Shown here: positions 31,853-39,588 of the stretch, piece after piece | How the letters are laid out: each line of letters starts with the position of its first letter | How positions within the stretch are numbered: the first letter of the stretch is position 1 | Source of the DNA: Streptomyces roseicoloratus | Lineage (GTDB): Bacteria > Actinomycetota > Actinomycetes > Streptomycetales > Streptomycetaceae | DNA: 64,000 nt | NCBI RefSeq assembly: GCF_004117935.1 | Contig: NZ_SDOY01000132.1 | Coordinates: 1-64,000 of the forward strand | Direction: 5' to 3' | Notes under the pieces: model-generated | The model's input: only the letters and a program-made list of their open reading frames with translations | Databases searched by the model: none | Told to the model about the DNA's origin: nothing | Position numbers and translations under genes: made by a program

Positions 31853-32545
31853 ATGACTGCCGTGTCGACGGACCTCGCCACCACGGAGCAGCGCCCGGTG
31901 CTGCCGCTCCCGCTCAAGCCCAGGCTCAGGGGCTGGCTGCACGCCGGCATGTTCCCCGCCGTGATCGTCGCGGGACTCGTCCTGGTCGCCCTCGCCGACT
32001 CGCCGCGGGCCCGGATCGCCTGCGGGATCTACGTGCTCACCGCCTGTCTGCTCTTCGGCATCAGCGCGCTGTACCACCGGGGCAACTGGGGGCCGCGCGG
32101 CGAGGCGGTGCTGCGGCGCCTCGACCACGCCAACATCTTCCTCATCATCGCGGGCACCTATACCCCGCTGACGCTGCTGCTCCTCCCGGACTCCACCGGA
32201 CGGCCCCTCATGTGGGCGGTGTGGGCGGCGGCCGTCGCCGGCATCGCCTTCCGGGTCTTCTGGGTCGGCGCGCCCCGCTGGCTGTACACGCCCTGCTACA
32301 TCGCCATGGGCTGGGCCGCCGTCTTCTTCCTGCCCGACTTCATGCGGACCGGCGGCATCGCCGTCCTCGTCCTGGTGATCGTCGGCGGCGTGCTCTACAG
32401 CGCGGGCGGCGTCATCTACGGCATGAAGCGCCCGAACCCGTCACCCCGCTGGTTCGGCTTCCACGAGGTCTTCCACTCCTTCACCCTCGCCGCCTTCATC
32501 GTCCACTACGTGGGCATCTCGCTGGTCGCGTACAGCCACGCCTGA
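31853..32545 (+). CDS. Hemolysin III / PAQR family membrane protein
   Basis: A 230-residue seven-helix protein. The family metal-site motifs are present: ALYHRGNWG after helix 2, RLDHANIFLIIAGTYTPLTLL, and the C-terminal GFHEVFHSFTLAAFIVHYVGI with two conserved His. Bacterial members (YqfA/hly-III) have been linked to membrane-lipid or ion effects, but their reaction is not established. It is divergent from pckG. The transcript appears leaderless. Confidence 0.9.
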   Translation: MTAVSTDLATTEQRPVLPLPLKPRLRGWLHAGMFPAVIVAGLVLVALADSPRARIACGIYVLTACLLFGISALYHRGNWGPRGEAVLRRLDHANIFLIIAGTYTPLTLLLLPDSTGRPLMWAVWAAAVAGIAFRVFWVGAPRWLYTPCYIAMGWAAVFFLPDFMRTGGIAVLVLVIVGGVLYSAGGVIYGMKRPNPSPRWFGFHEVFHSFTLAAFIVHYVGISLVAYSHA

Positions 32546-32627
32546 CGGACGGTCCCGGCGGCCCGGCCGGCCACGCCTGACCGGGCGGACCTGCCCGACG
32601 ACCGCCCGACCGGATGCCCTGACCAGG

Positions 32628-32633
32628 CACAAT
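32628..32633 (+). promoter_or_regulatory. Candidate -10 box; leaderless TetR mRNA
   Basis: CACAAT lies 7 nt before ATG 32641. This arrangement favours ATG 32641 over the in-frame ATG at 32632, which overlaps the box. Confidence 0.35.
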
Positions 32634-32640
32634 GGCGGGC

Positions 32641-33264
32641 ATGGCCGGCACATCCGCGCGCCCCGCCCTGCGGGAGCGCAAGAAGCTCAAGACCCGCGCC
32701 GCGATCCGGAAGGCCACCTACCGGCTCGCGGCCGAGCAGGGCTGGGAGGCGGCCACCATCGAGCAGATCGCCGCGGCCGCCGAGGTCTCGCCCTCGACCG
32801 TCATCCGCTACTTCCCGGCCAAGGAGGACATCCTCCTCACCGACGACCAGGACGAGCTCCTGCTCGCCCGGCTGCGGGCCCGCCCCGCCGACGAGGACCC
32901 GCTCGACTCGCTGCGCGCCGTCGTCCTCGACGCCGTCACCGCCTCGCTGGCCGCCGAGCCCGAGGAGACCCGGCTGCGGACCCGGCTCATCGTGGAGATC
33001 CCCGCCGTCCGCGCCCGGCTCACCGAGACCACCGCCCGCACCGGCCGGCTGCTCGGCTCCGGCGTCGCCGAGCGCACCGGCCGCTCGCCCGACGACCTGG
33101 AGGTACGGGTCTTCACCGCCGCCGTCCTCGGCGCGCTGCGCGAGGCCACCGTCCACTGGGCCGAGCACGGGCAGGGCGACGACCTCGTCCCGCTGCTCGA
33201 CCGGACCGTCGACGTCCTCAAGGCCGGGCTGACCCTCCGCTCCCCCGGCCCAGCGCGCCCCTGA
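32641..33264 (+). CDS. TetR/AcrR-family transcriptional regulator
   Basis: A 207-residue regulator. The N-terminal helix-turn-helix is RAAIRKATYRLAAEQGWEAATIEQIAAAAEVSPSTVIRYFPAKEDIL. A helical ligand domain follows with LRTRLIVEIPAVRARLTETTART and AVLGALREATVHWAEHG. The last 47 nt overlap tail-to-tail with the convergent GH26 gene. The target is unknown. A divergent or neighbouring exporter is absent, and the gene follows the PAQR protein by 95 nt. Confidence 0.88.
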   Translation: MAGTSARPALRERKKLKTRAAIRKATYRLAAEQGWEAATIEQIAAAAEVSPSTVIRYFPAKEDILLTDDQDELLLARLRARPADEDPLDSLRAVVLDAVTASLAAEPEETRLRTRLIVEIPAVRARLTETTARTGRLLGSGVAERTGRSPDDLEVRVFTAAVLGALREATVHWAEHGQGDDLVPLLDRTVDVLKAGLTLRSPGPARP

Positions 33265-34261
33265 CCACCGCGCCGGAGAGCGGGTTCGCGGCGCACGACC
33301 ACACCCCGTGCGGGCAGTAGTCGGTGAAGGTCTGGTACACCGGCCGGTGTCGCGCGAACCACTCCAGCATCCCCCGCACGTACGCCGGGTTGTCGCCGTT
33401 GCGGAACAGCCCCCACTCCGGGAACGACACCGGCTTGCCGTGCTCCGCCGCGAACCGGGCGTGGAAGTCCAGCCCGTACGGCTCCCTGACCTGCTCCTCG
33501 AAGGACAGCCCGGCCGGCTGGTCGTAGGCGTCCATGCCGACGATGTCCACCACGTCGTCCCCCGGGTAGCAGAGCGGCCAGGCGATGGCGTCCAGGCCGC
33601 GGCTCGGCGTGAAGTCGAACCGGAAGCGCTGCCCCGGCACCTCCCGCAGCACCCCGGCCACCCGCCTCCAGTACGCCTTCCAGGTCTCCGGGTCCGGCCC
33701 GCAGCGATGGCCGTACGTCGTGCCGTTCATCTCCCAGCCGAGCACCAGGACCGCATCCGCGAGCCGGTGCTCCACCAACCGCTCCCCCAGCGCGCGGAAG
33801 TGCCGGTCGAACGCGCCGGCCGCGCCGCGCCGCAGCCCGGCCCGCACCTCCGCGTCGCTCAGCCCCTCCTCGTTGCGGTCGAGCAGCGGCACGTTGAGCA
33901 CGAACAGCCGGTCCGGCCGCTCCTCCTTCCACCGCGCCCACGGCTCGAACAGTGCCGGATGGCCCTCGATGTTCGACCAGCGGTCGCCCGGGAGGTAGGT
34001 GTGGCCGACGGTCAGCGGCGCACCGCCCAGCCACTGCTCCACCTCGGCGATCCGCCGCACGCCGGCCTCGTCGGAACCCGTGAAGAAGCCCGACGGCACA
34101 CCGGGCGACGGCACCGGCTCGGCCTCCGGCGCGGCCCGTTCCCCCCGGTGCCGGCCGTCCGGCGCGAGCCGGTCGTACGGCAGCAGGAACACCAGAGCGG
34201 CCGCGAGCAGCACGGTCAGTGCCACTCGCGGCCGGCTCGTCCAGGAGCGGAGGGGGCTCAC
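33218..34261 (-). CDS. Membrane-anchored GH26-family glycoside hydrolase (short paralogue)
   Basis: A 347-residue protein with GTG start 34261, an N-terminal anchor helix (VALTVLLAAALVFLLPY, 13-29) and a GH26-type catalytic domain from ~60. Acid/base Glu177 lies in VLVLGWEMNGTTY and nucleophile Glu282 in VSFPEWGLFRNGD. Four cysteines (C187, C231, C316, C323) are shared with the long paralogue at 53.4-55.2 kb, and the two catalytic domains align without gaps by eye. GH26 enzymes mostly cut beta-mannans, but the true substrate is unknown. It begins 1 nt after the VKOR gene stop, so the two are coupled. The 3' end overlaps the tetR gene. Confidence 0.85.
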   Translation of the reverse strand: MSPLRSWTSRPRVALTVLLAAALVFLLPYDRLAPDGRHRGERAAPEAEPVPSPGVPSGFFTGSDEAGVRRIAEVEQWLGGAPLTVGHTYLPGDRWSNIEGHPALFEPWARWKEERPDRLFVLNVPLLDRNEEGLSDAEVRAGLRRGAAGAFDRHFRALGERLVEHRLADAVLVLGWEMNGTTYGHRCGPDPETWKAYWRRVAGVLREVPGQRFRFDFTPSRGLDAIAWPLCYPGDDVVDIVGMDAYDQPAGLSFEEQVREPYGLDFHARFAAEHGKPVSFPEWGLFRNGDNPAYVRGMLEWFARHRPVYQTFTDYCPHGVWSCAANPLSGAVVRGALGRGSGGSARP

Positions 34262-34262
34262 G

Positions 34263-34934
34263 TCAGCTGGTCCAGAACTCCCACCAGCGGGTCAGGATCA
34301 GCATCCCGATGATCCCGATGTGCACCACCGGCAGCGCGAAGGTGAAGTCCGAAAGGAAGCCCTTCACGGCGGCCGGCGCGGGCAGCAGCCCGTGCCGCAC
34401 GTTGTGCGCGGTGGTGTACCAGAACATGGTGATCGTCGCGCACCAGGCCAGACAGCACCACAGGCACAGCGAGTTGATCTCGTACAGCGACTGCTGCATC
34501 AGCCAGGTGCAGAAGCCGACGCCGAACAGCATCCCGGCGTTCAGCCCGAGCCAGAACCAGCCCCGGTAGCGGGCGCCGGCCAGGATCCCGGCGCCCACGG
34601 CGACGACGACGGCGTACGTGACGAGCCCGAGCATCGGGTTCGGGAAGCCGAACACGCCGGCCTGCTCGCTCAGCATGACGTTGCCGCAGGAGACCACCGG
34701 GTTCAGGCTGCACCCCGGCCGGAAGCCCGGGTCCTCGGCCAGCTTGATCTTGTCGATGGTGATGACCCAGCCGGACAGCACACCGGCCGCGCCCGTCACC
34801 ATCAGCATCCAGGCGAAGGCCCGGCTCGCGCCGGTCCCCGCTCCGCCCGCCCGCCCGGACTCCCGGTCCTGGTCAAGGTCCTGGTCCTGCTGCCGCTGGA
34901 CCGGCACACCACCCCGTGTGTTCACCGTCGCCAT
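34263..34934 (-). CDS. Vitamin K epoxide reductase (VKOR) family disulfide-forming protein
   Basis: A 223-residue membrane protein. After a Gln/Asp-rich cytoplasmic N-terminus (QRQQDQDLDQDRES) come helices at ~40-60, 100-120, 125-150 and 160-180. Loop cysteines lie in GCSLNPVVSCGNVM, and the active CxxC is in SLCLWCCLAWC. Actinobacterial VKORs use menaquinone to oxidise DsbA-like partners and so drive disulfide formation outside the membrane. It sits immediately upstream of an exported four-cysteine GH26 enzyme, a plausible client. No DsbA-like gene is visible next to it. Confidence 0.9.
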   Translation of the reverse strand: MATVNTRGGVPVQRQQDQDLDQDRESGRAGGAGTGASRAFAWMLMVTGAAGVLSGWVITIDKIKLAEDPGFRPGCSLNPVVSCGNVMLSEQAGVFGFPNPMLGLVTYAVVVAVGAGILAGARYRGWFWLGLNAGMLFGVGFCTWLMQQSLYEINSLCLWCCLAWCATITMFWYTTAHNVRHGLLPAPAAVKGFLSDFTFALPVVHIGIIGMLILTRWWEFWTS

Positions 34935-34953
34935 CAGGCCGCCCCCTGTCCGC

Positions 34954-35457
34954 TCAGCCCTGGATCCGGCTCACCGGCACCGCGATGTGGGCCGAGGTCC
35001 GCACCACGTTCTCGCTGGTGACGAAGGCCTTGAGCTCCTCCTCGGTCACCGGCTGCCCCGGCTGCGCGGCCGGCCACGGGAGGAGCGGGATCATCAGGAT
35101 GACGTGACCGTTCTCGTACGCCGCCTCCTGCCAGTCCGGCGTCACCGGGCACTGCGCGTTCATGAACGGCAGGGTGAGCACGGCCCGCTGCGCCTCGACG
35201 AGCAGATGGGCGCCGATCCCGCGGTCCTGGCCGGCGTCGACGACGTCGCCGCCGATCGGCACGCCCATGCCCTCCAGGGTCGACCGAAGCTCCTGCGCGC
35301 CGGCCTCGGGTCCGTGCTCGCCGTCCCCGGTCGAATACACCATCAGGAACGGGGTGGCGGGCATGTCGTCGGTGGGCCCGAGGGCCCAGGAGATGACGGT
35401 GAGCGTTCCCATGGAATGGGCGCTGTGCGCCGAGGACACGACATTGGAAGTGGTCAT
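34954..35457 (-). CDS. Uncharacterised protein, DUF5949-like
   Basis: A 167-residue protein from ATG 35457 (MTTSNVVSSAHSAH). Features are GTLTVISWALGPTDDMPATPFLMVYSTGDGEHGPEA, then a central VVDAGQDRGIGAHLLVEAQRAVLTLPFMNAQC, and a C-terminal ENGHVILMIPLLPWP. It matches the DUF5949 pattern known from Streptomyces, from memory; function unknown. No signal peptide. It is 20 nt upstream of the VKOR gene and co-directional, so the three may be one transcript. It is divergent from melC1 across 150 bp. Confidence 0.65.
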   Translation of the reverse strand: MTTSNVVSSAHSAHSMGTLTVISWALGPTDDMPATPFLMVYSTGDGEHGPEAGAQELRSTLEGMGVPIGGDVVDAGQDRGIGAHLLVEAQRAVLTLPFMNAQCPVTPDWQEAAYENGHVILMIPLLPWPAAQPGQPVTEEELKAFVTSENVVRTSAHIAVPVSRIQG

Positions 35458-35607
35458 GGGTCGGGACTCTAGGGGACGAACACCGCCCACCTGCCGCCGA
35501 ATTCACTCGTTCGGCCGACAATCCCTCCGCTGCCATTTCCGGCGCAACGAACCGGGGTTTTCATCGTTGTGCCCATAGGGCATCAAGCCGACCGAAGGAG
35601 ATCATTC

Positions 35608-36027
35608 ATGATCGTCCCGCGCCGCGTGGCCTTGCGGTCCCTTTTCGCACTGGCCGTGACCGCCTTCACGGGCGGCGCACTGGCCCGCATCGGCGCCGCG
35701 CCGCCGTCCGCCGGGGACCCGCTCGCGGGGGGCGAGCGGTCCGCGGACGGGCCGGTGGCCTTCGACGAGATGTACGGCGGCCGGCACATCCGCGGCATGC
35801 GCGGCCCCTCGGGCGAGCCGGTGGTCCTCGTCGACGGCCGCCCGCTGCACCTGATGCGCTGCGCCGACGGCGGCTGGGTGACGCCGGTCGACCACTACGA
35901 GTCCTGTCCCACGCCGCTGGCGGCCACCCGCGCGGCCGTGGACGAGCTGGGGCCCGCCCCGCTCAGCCGCTACGCCGCCGGTCACGGCGGCCATCCGGGA
36001 GGGAGCCCGCGTGGCGTACACACGTAA
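35608..36027 (+). CDS. melC1: Tyrosinase cofactor / copper-transfer chaperone MelC1
   Basis: A 139-residue protein from ATG 35608 (GAAGGAG upstream). A twin-arginine-like N-terminus (VPRRVALRSLFALAVTAFTGG) precedes AFDEMYGGRHIRGMRG, with the conserved GR-I-G pattern and the Cu-loading Tyr-equivalent region of MelC1. It ends HYESCPTPLAATRAAVDEL. By known biology MelC1 binds apotyrosinase, loads two copper ions and carries MelC2 through the Tat system. It overlaps melC2 by 17 nt, so the pair is translationally coupled. Confidence 0.92.
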   Translation: MIVPRRVALRSLFALAVTAFTGGALARIGAAPPSAGDPLAGGERSADGPVAFDEMYGGRHIRGMRGPSGEPVVLVDGRPLHLMRCADGGWVTPVDHYESCPTPLAATRAAVDELGPAPLSRYAAGHGGHPGGSPRGVHT

Positions 36028-36877
36028 GAACCAGCGCGATCTGACCAGCGCCGAGCGGAAGCGCTTCGTCTCCGCCGTCCTCGAACTCAAGCGGACCGGG
36101 CAGTACGACGACTTCGTCCGCATCCACATCGACCACTACGTCGCCGACGGCGAGGGCAAGCTGCGCGTGGCCCACATGTGCCCCAGCTTCCTGCCGTGGC
36201 ACCGCAGGTTCCTGCTCGAGTTCGAGCGGGCGCTGCGCCGGATCGACCCGTCGGTGACCGTGCCGTACTGGGACTGGACCCGGGACAACACCCCGGCGGC
36301 CTCGCTGTGGAGCGAGGACTTCATGGGCGGCAACGGGCGCCGCGGCGACTTCCAGGTGATGACCGGCCCCTTCGCGTACGCCGGCGGCCGCTGGACCGTA
36401 CGCCACGGCATGACCGAACAGGCCTTCCTGAGCCGGGACTTCGGCCGCCCGCGCGATCCGATCACGCTGCCGACCGCCGCGGACGTCGACGAGGCGATGA
36501 CCGAACGGACGTACGACACGGCGCCGTGGAACTCCACCAGCCGGTCCGGATTCCGCAACCGCCTGGAGGGCTGGGCGCAGGGCCAGGGCAACGAGCGCTT
36601 CCGGCTGCACAACCGGGTGCACCGCTGGGTCGGCGGGATGATGCTGGGCGGCGGCTCGGTGAACGACCCGGTCTTCTGGCTGCACCACGCCTACGTCGAC
36701 CTCCTCTGGTCGCGCTGGCAGGCCCGCAACCCGTCCGCCGGCTACCTCCCGAAGGACCCGCCGCCGCTGGGCGACCCGCAGTACCGCAAGGTCGCCGCGC
36801 TGCACGAGCGGATGAGCCCGTGGAACGTCACACCGGCGGAGCTGATGGACCACAGCGCCGTCTACCGCTACGCCTGA
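36011..36877 (+). CDS. melC2: Tyrosinase MelC2
   Basis: A 288-residue type-3 copper oxidase with a GTG start after GGAGGGAG. CuA ligands are His39 (RIHIDHY), His55 (VAHMC) and His64 (PWHRRFLLEFERAL). CuB ligands are His200 and His204 (RLHNRVHRW) plus the HH pair at 225-226 (FWLHHAYVD). It has no signal peptide of its own and is exported with MelC1. It oxidises tyrosine and DOPA to quinones, giving melanin. Convergent with a chaplin gene across a long hairpin and a tandem array. Confidence 0.96.
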   Translation: MAYTRKNQRDLTSAERKRFVSAVLELKRTGQYDDFVRIHIDHYVADGEGKLRVAHMCPSFLPWHRRFLLEFERALRRIDPSVTVPYWDWTRDNTPAASLWSEDFMGGNGRRGDFQVMTGPFAYAGGRWTVRHGMTEQAFLSRDFGRPRDPITLPTAADVDEAMTERTYDTAPWNSTSRSGFRNRLEGWAQGQGNERFRLHNRVHRWVGGMMLGGGSVNDPVFWLHHAYVDLLWSRWQARNPSAGYLPKDPPPLGDPQYRKVAALHERMSPWNVTPAELMDHSAVYRYA

Positions 36878-36905
36878 CCCGCGGATGCCTCCGGGGGGGG
36901 CGCCT

Positions 36906-36990
36906 CGAACGACGGCGCCCCCCGTACGACGGCGTCCCCCGTACGACGGCGTCCCCCGTACGACGGCGTCCCCCGTACGACGGCGTCCCC
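36906..36990. repeat. 17-nt tandem repeat (five copies) after melC2
   Basis: Units of CGTACGACGGCGTCCCC at 36923, 36940, 36957 and 36974, with a degenerate first copy at 36906. The last copy supplies the left outer arm of the terminator hairpin at 36982-37020. Confidence 0.9.
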
Positions 36991-37020
36991 CCGGCCCGAG
37001 GTGCGGGCCGGAGGGACGCC
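36982..37020. terminator. Long hairpin between convergent melC2 and chaplin genes
   Basis: GGCGTCCC-C-CCGGCCCG pairs with CGGGCCGG-A-GGGACGCC around AGGTG: 16 base pairs with one C/A mismatch. Likely bidirectional terminator. Confidence 0.85.
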
Positions 37021-37048
37021 GGAGTGTCGTGCTGCGGGAGGGCGGAGG

Positions 37049-37336
37049 TCAGCCGCCGTAGCCGCCGTCGTCGTGGCCGCCGTCGTCGTGGCCGCCGTCG
37101 ACGTTCGCGCACTGGTTGCCGAAGGCCGGGTTGATCAGGCCGATGACGTTGACGGTGTTGCCGCAGAGGTTGATCGGCACGTGGACCGGGACCTGCACGA
37201 CGTTGCCGGAGCCGACACCGGGCGAGTGGGCGGCGACGGCCTCGGCGCCCGAGTCGGCGACGGCCATGCCGGCCCCGCTGAGGGCAACGGCACCGGTGCC
37301 GGCGAGAACGGCGGCAGCCTTCGCGATGCGAGACAT
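37049..37336 (-). CDS. Short chaplin with Gly/His/Asp tail
   Basis: A 95-residue secreted hydrophobic protein. The signal peptide is ~27 residues (to MAVA-DS). A single chaplin domain follows: AAHSPGVGSGNVVQVPVHVPINLCGNTVNVIGLINPAFGNQC, with the two conserved Cys. A tail of GGHDDGGHDDGGYGG is added. Short chaplins assemble into amyloid films that lower surface tension during aerial growth. The two Cys exclude a ChpE type. Linkage to melC and the GYGG-like end suggest ChpG, as I recall from S. coelicolor. It is convergent with melC2. Confidence 0.93.
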   Translation of the reverse strand: MSRIAKAAAVLAGTGAVALSGAGMAVADSGAEAVAAHSPGVGSGNVVQVPVHVPINLCGNTVNVIGLINPAFGNQCANVDGGHDDGGHDDGGYGG

Positions 37337-37799
37337 CAGGAACTCCTTGAACGGGGAAAGCGACCGCGAGTATCACGGCCACACGTGTCCTTCAACGGCG
37401 CAGGCGCGCACGGGTCACGGGCTTTGCGCCGAATGAGGCGGGGAAGAACGAGGAAAAACGCAGAATCGGAAGAGTCCGCGAGGGAACAGCCGGACGTTTC
37501 GAAAAGAGGTATCGGAGGAGATGGCCCGCGGATCATCCGTCCACCCGCCGTCGGATACGACGGAGCGGACCGTGAACCGCGGGCCGCGGCCATGCGACAA
37601 GCCTTCTGTTGCAACGAGCGGAACCCCGTCGGGTGGCGGGAAGAATCGTGTCTTCACCCCGCCGGACCGAAGCTCGCGCACCAGAACCACCGGAGGGCGG
37701 GAGCCGGAGGCCGGAGGACCGGTCGCCCGGGGAACCGGTGAACCCGGTGAACCCGGTGACCCGATGGCCGGCGTGTCGCAGGCCGTGCGGTCGGGAGGG
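37337..37799. other. Upstream region of the chaplin gene (463 bp)
   Basis: No gene supported. The part nearest the chaplin (37345-37520) is comparatively AT-rich, with runs such as GAGGAAAAACGCAGAAT, and should carry its promoter. The right end has GGTGAACCC 9-nt repeats (37737-37763). Confidence 0.55.
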
Positions 37800-38297
37800 T
37801 CAGGGGGCGAGGCCGAGCTGCGGGTCCAGGGCGCCGTTGAGCGCCGGAGTGAGGACACCGACCTCCGGGACACCGACCCCCGGCAGGCCGAGCCCGTTCC
37901 CGTTCGGCGCGTGCAGCAGGGTCCCGACGGTGGCGCCGGGAGTGACGGCCTTCATGTCGGAACGCGGGCTGGTGACTTCGGCCGTGCCGGGCTCGCTGCC
38001 CCGCAGCACCTCCGGCAGCGGGGCCGCGATGTCGGTCTCGCTGAGGGTGCTCTCGAGCGGGATGCGGGGCAGGGTGAGGTCCGGCAGCGCGCCGACGCCC
38101 TCGTGGAAACCGGTGGGCGCGCCGGGGATCGGCGTGGGGACGCCGGAGGCGACCGTCGGGGCGTCCATCGGGAGCACGGGGTCGAGGCCCTGCAGCGGAA
38201 CCACCACGGGGGCGTCGGCAGCGGCCGGGGAGGCCAGGGCCGCCGAGGCGATGGCGGCGGCGAGGAGTCCCAGACCGGCGTGAGATCGCAGATTCAT
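37800..38297 (-). CDS. Uncharacterised secreted Pro/Val/Leu-rich protein
   Basis: A 165-residue secreted protein from ATG 38297 (GCAGGAC just upstream; the ATG at 38306 is less well placed). The signal peptide is ~29 residues (LLAAAIASAALASPAAA-DA). The mature part is mainly hydrophobic with many Pro and Gly: VPLQGLDPVLPMDAPTV, GALPDLTLPRIPLESTL, GLGLPGVGVPEVGVLTPALNGAL. It has no cysteine and no membrane anchor. The composition suggests a surface-active or wall-associated protein, fitting its place among chaplins, but I know no family for it. Confidence 0.7.
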   Translation of the reverse strand: MNLRSHAGLGLLAAAIASAALASPAAADAPVVVPLQGLDPVLPMDAPTVASGVPTPIPGAPTGFHEGVGALPDLTLPRIPLESTLSETDIAAPLPEVLRGSEPGTAEVTSPRSDMKAVTPGATVGTLLHAPNGNGLGLPGVGVPEVGVLTPALNGALDPQLGLAP

Positions 38298-38355
38298 GTC
38301 CTGCAAACGAGTTGCGGGGCGGTTACGTGACGGGATTCCCCTGAGTGCAGCAACA

Positions 38356-38387
38356 CGAGGCCCCCACCGGTGAGGGTGGGGGCCTCG
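38356..38387 (-). terminator. Perfect 13-bp hairpin after the LPDTG gene
   Basis: CGAGGCCCCCACC pairs with GGTGGGGGCCTCG around GGTGAG. It lies 50 nt downstream of the minus-strand stop at 38441. Confidence 0.8.
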
Positions 38388-38440
38388 GTTGACGCGCCGA
38401 CGGCGCTGGGGCGACGGGCTCGCGTGCGGCGGCGCTGCCG

Positions 38441-39349
38441 TCAGTGGCGGCCGCGCACCAGTCGCCCGCCGCGCAGGTACATCAGCGTGCCGCCGATCAG
38501 GAGCGCGGCGCTGATGCCGGCGGCGCCCATGACGGTGGCGGAGTCACTGCCGGTGTCGGGCAGCTGCGGGTGCTCACCGCAGTCGGGACCGTTCTCGCCT
38601 TCCTCGCACTCACCGGGCGGGGTGGTCGGCGGCGTGCAGTCGGGACCGTTCTCACCCTCTTCGCACTCACCGGGCGGAGTGGTCGGCGGCGTGCAGTCGG
38701 GACCGTTCTCGCCTTCCTCACATTCACCGGGCGGGGTGGTGGGAGGGTGCGTGGGCGGGTTGGTCGGGGGGTGCGTAGGCGGATGCGTCGGCGGGTTGGT
38801 CGGCGGATGCGTCGGCGGGGTGGTCGGCGGGTTCGTGGGCGGATGCGTCGGCGGATGCGTCGGCGGGGTGGTCGGCGGGTGCGTCGGCGGGTTGGTCGGC
38901 GGATGCGTCGGCGGGTTGGTCGGCGGGTGCGTCGGCGGGTTCGTGGGCGGGTGCGTCGGCGGATGCGTCGGCGGGTTGGTCGGCGGATGCGTCGGCGGAT
39001 GCGTCGGCGGGTGCGTGGGCGGGTGCGTCGGCGGGTTGCCGCCCTCGTCGTCGCCGTAACCGTCGGGGTCTCCGTAGCCGTCGGGCCCGTCGTCGCCTCC
39101 GCCGACGCCGGCGGACTTCACCGCCTCGTGGCAGATGTCGGCGACGGCCGCGGCGAACTCGCCCAGTGCCGCGTGGCCCCCGCAGACCTTGCCGGGCCCG
39201 GGGAGCCGCAAGTGCTGCCCGGTTTCCTTCCCGGGCGCGTCCCCCGTGGCTGCCATGGAGTTCGCGCTCAAGGCGAATCCGCCGGTGAGCGACAGGATGC
39301 CCGTCGCCGCGGCGGTGGTGAGGATTTTCCTACTGATGATGGATCGCAT
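38441..39349 (-). CDS. LPDTG sortase-anchored surface protein with His/Pro/Thr stalk
   Basis: A 302-residue wall protein. The signal peptide is ~34 residues (to NSMAA). A short N-terminal domain follows with two Cys (KVCGGHAALGEFAAAVADICHEAVKSAG), then a Gly/Asp/Tyr linker. A ~110-residue stalk of alternating Thr-His-Pro-Pro, Thr-Asn-Pro-Pro and Thr-Thr-Pro-Pro comes next, then three copies of a PPGECEEGENGPDC unit. The C-terminus is LPDTG (near 261), a membrane helix (VMGAAGISAALLIGGTLMYL) and RGGRLVRGRH. This is a classic cell-wall sorting signal, but LPxTG rather than the LAxTG of long chaplins. Confidence 0.88.
   Translation of the reverse strand: MRSIISRKILTTAAATGILSLTGGFALSANSMAATGDAPGKETGQHLRLPGPGKVCGGHAALGEFAAAVADICHEAVKSAGVGGGDDGPDGYGDPDGYGDDEGGNPPTHPPTHPPTHPPTHPPTNPPTHPPTHPPTNPPTHPPTNPPTHPPTNPPTHPPTTPPTHPPTHPPTNPPTTPPTHPPTNPPTHPPTHPPTNPPTHPPTTPPGECEEGENGPDCTPPTTPPGECEEGENGPDCTPPTTPPGECEEGENGPDCGEHPQLPDTGSDSATVMGAAGISAALLIGGTLMYLRGGRLVRGRH
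38670..39035. repeat. 12/24-nt stalk repeats and 60-nt-class EGENGPDC repeats
   Basis: About 24 tandem 12-nt units around GGCGGGTGCGTC (read on the minus strand as Thr-His/Asn/Thr-Pro-Pro), plus three longer units (about 38580-38740) encoding a Glu/Gly/Cys motif. Frame is kept throughout. Confidence 0.85.
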
Positions 39350-39536
39350 ACCGCTCTTCCTCTGGGACAGGAGAACCGGCGAGGATCCCCCCTCGCTCCG
39401 TCCGGCCCGTGTTCCACGCCGTCCGAGTGCGTGGGAATGGCGCGAGCGTAGGGACGTGGACCGGGTGGAGAGTCACGGCGACACGGCACACAATCCGAAA
39501 ATCATTCAATCGGACGTCATGGGGAGGCAAAGGTGT

Positions 39537-39560
39537 GGCCCTGGCGGGGTCGCCAGGGCC
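39537..39560 (-). terminator. Perfect 10-bp hairpin after the small secreted protein gene
   Basis: GGCCCTGGCG pairs with CGCCAGGGCC around GGGT, 29 nt after the stop at 39589. Confidence 0.75.
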
Positions 39561-39588
39561 GTTCACCACGAGCGGGATTGATGAACCG

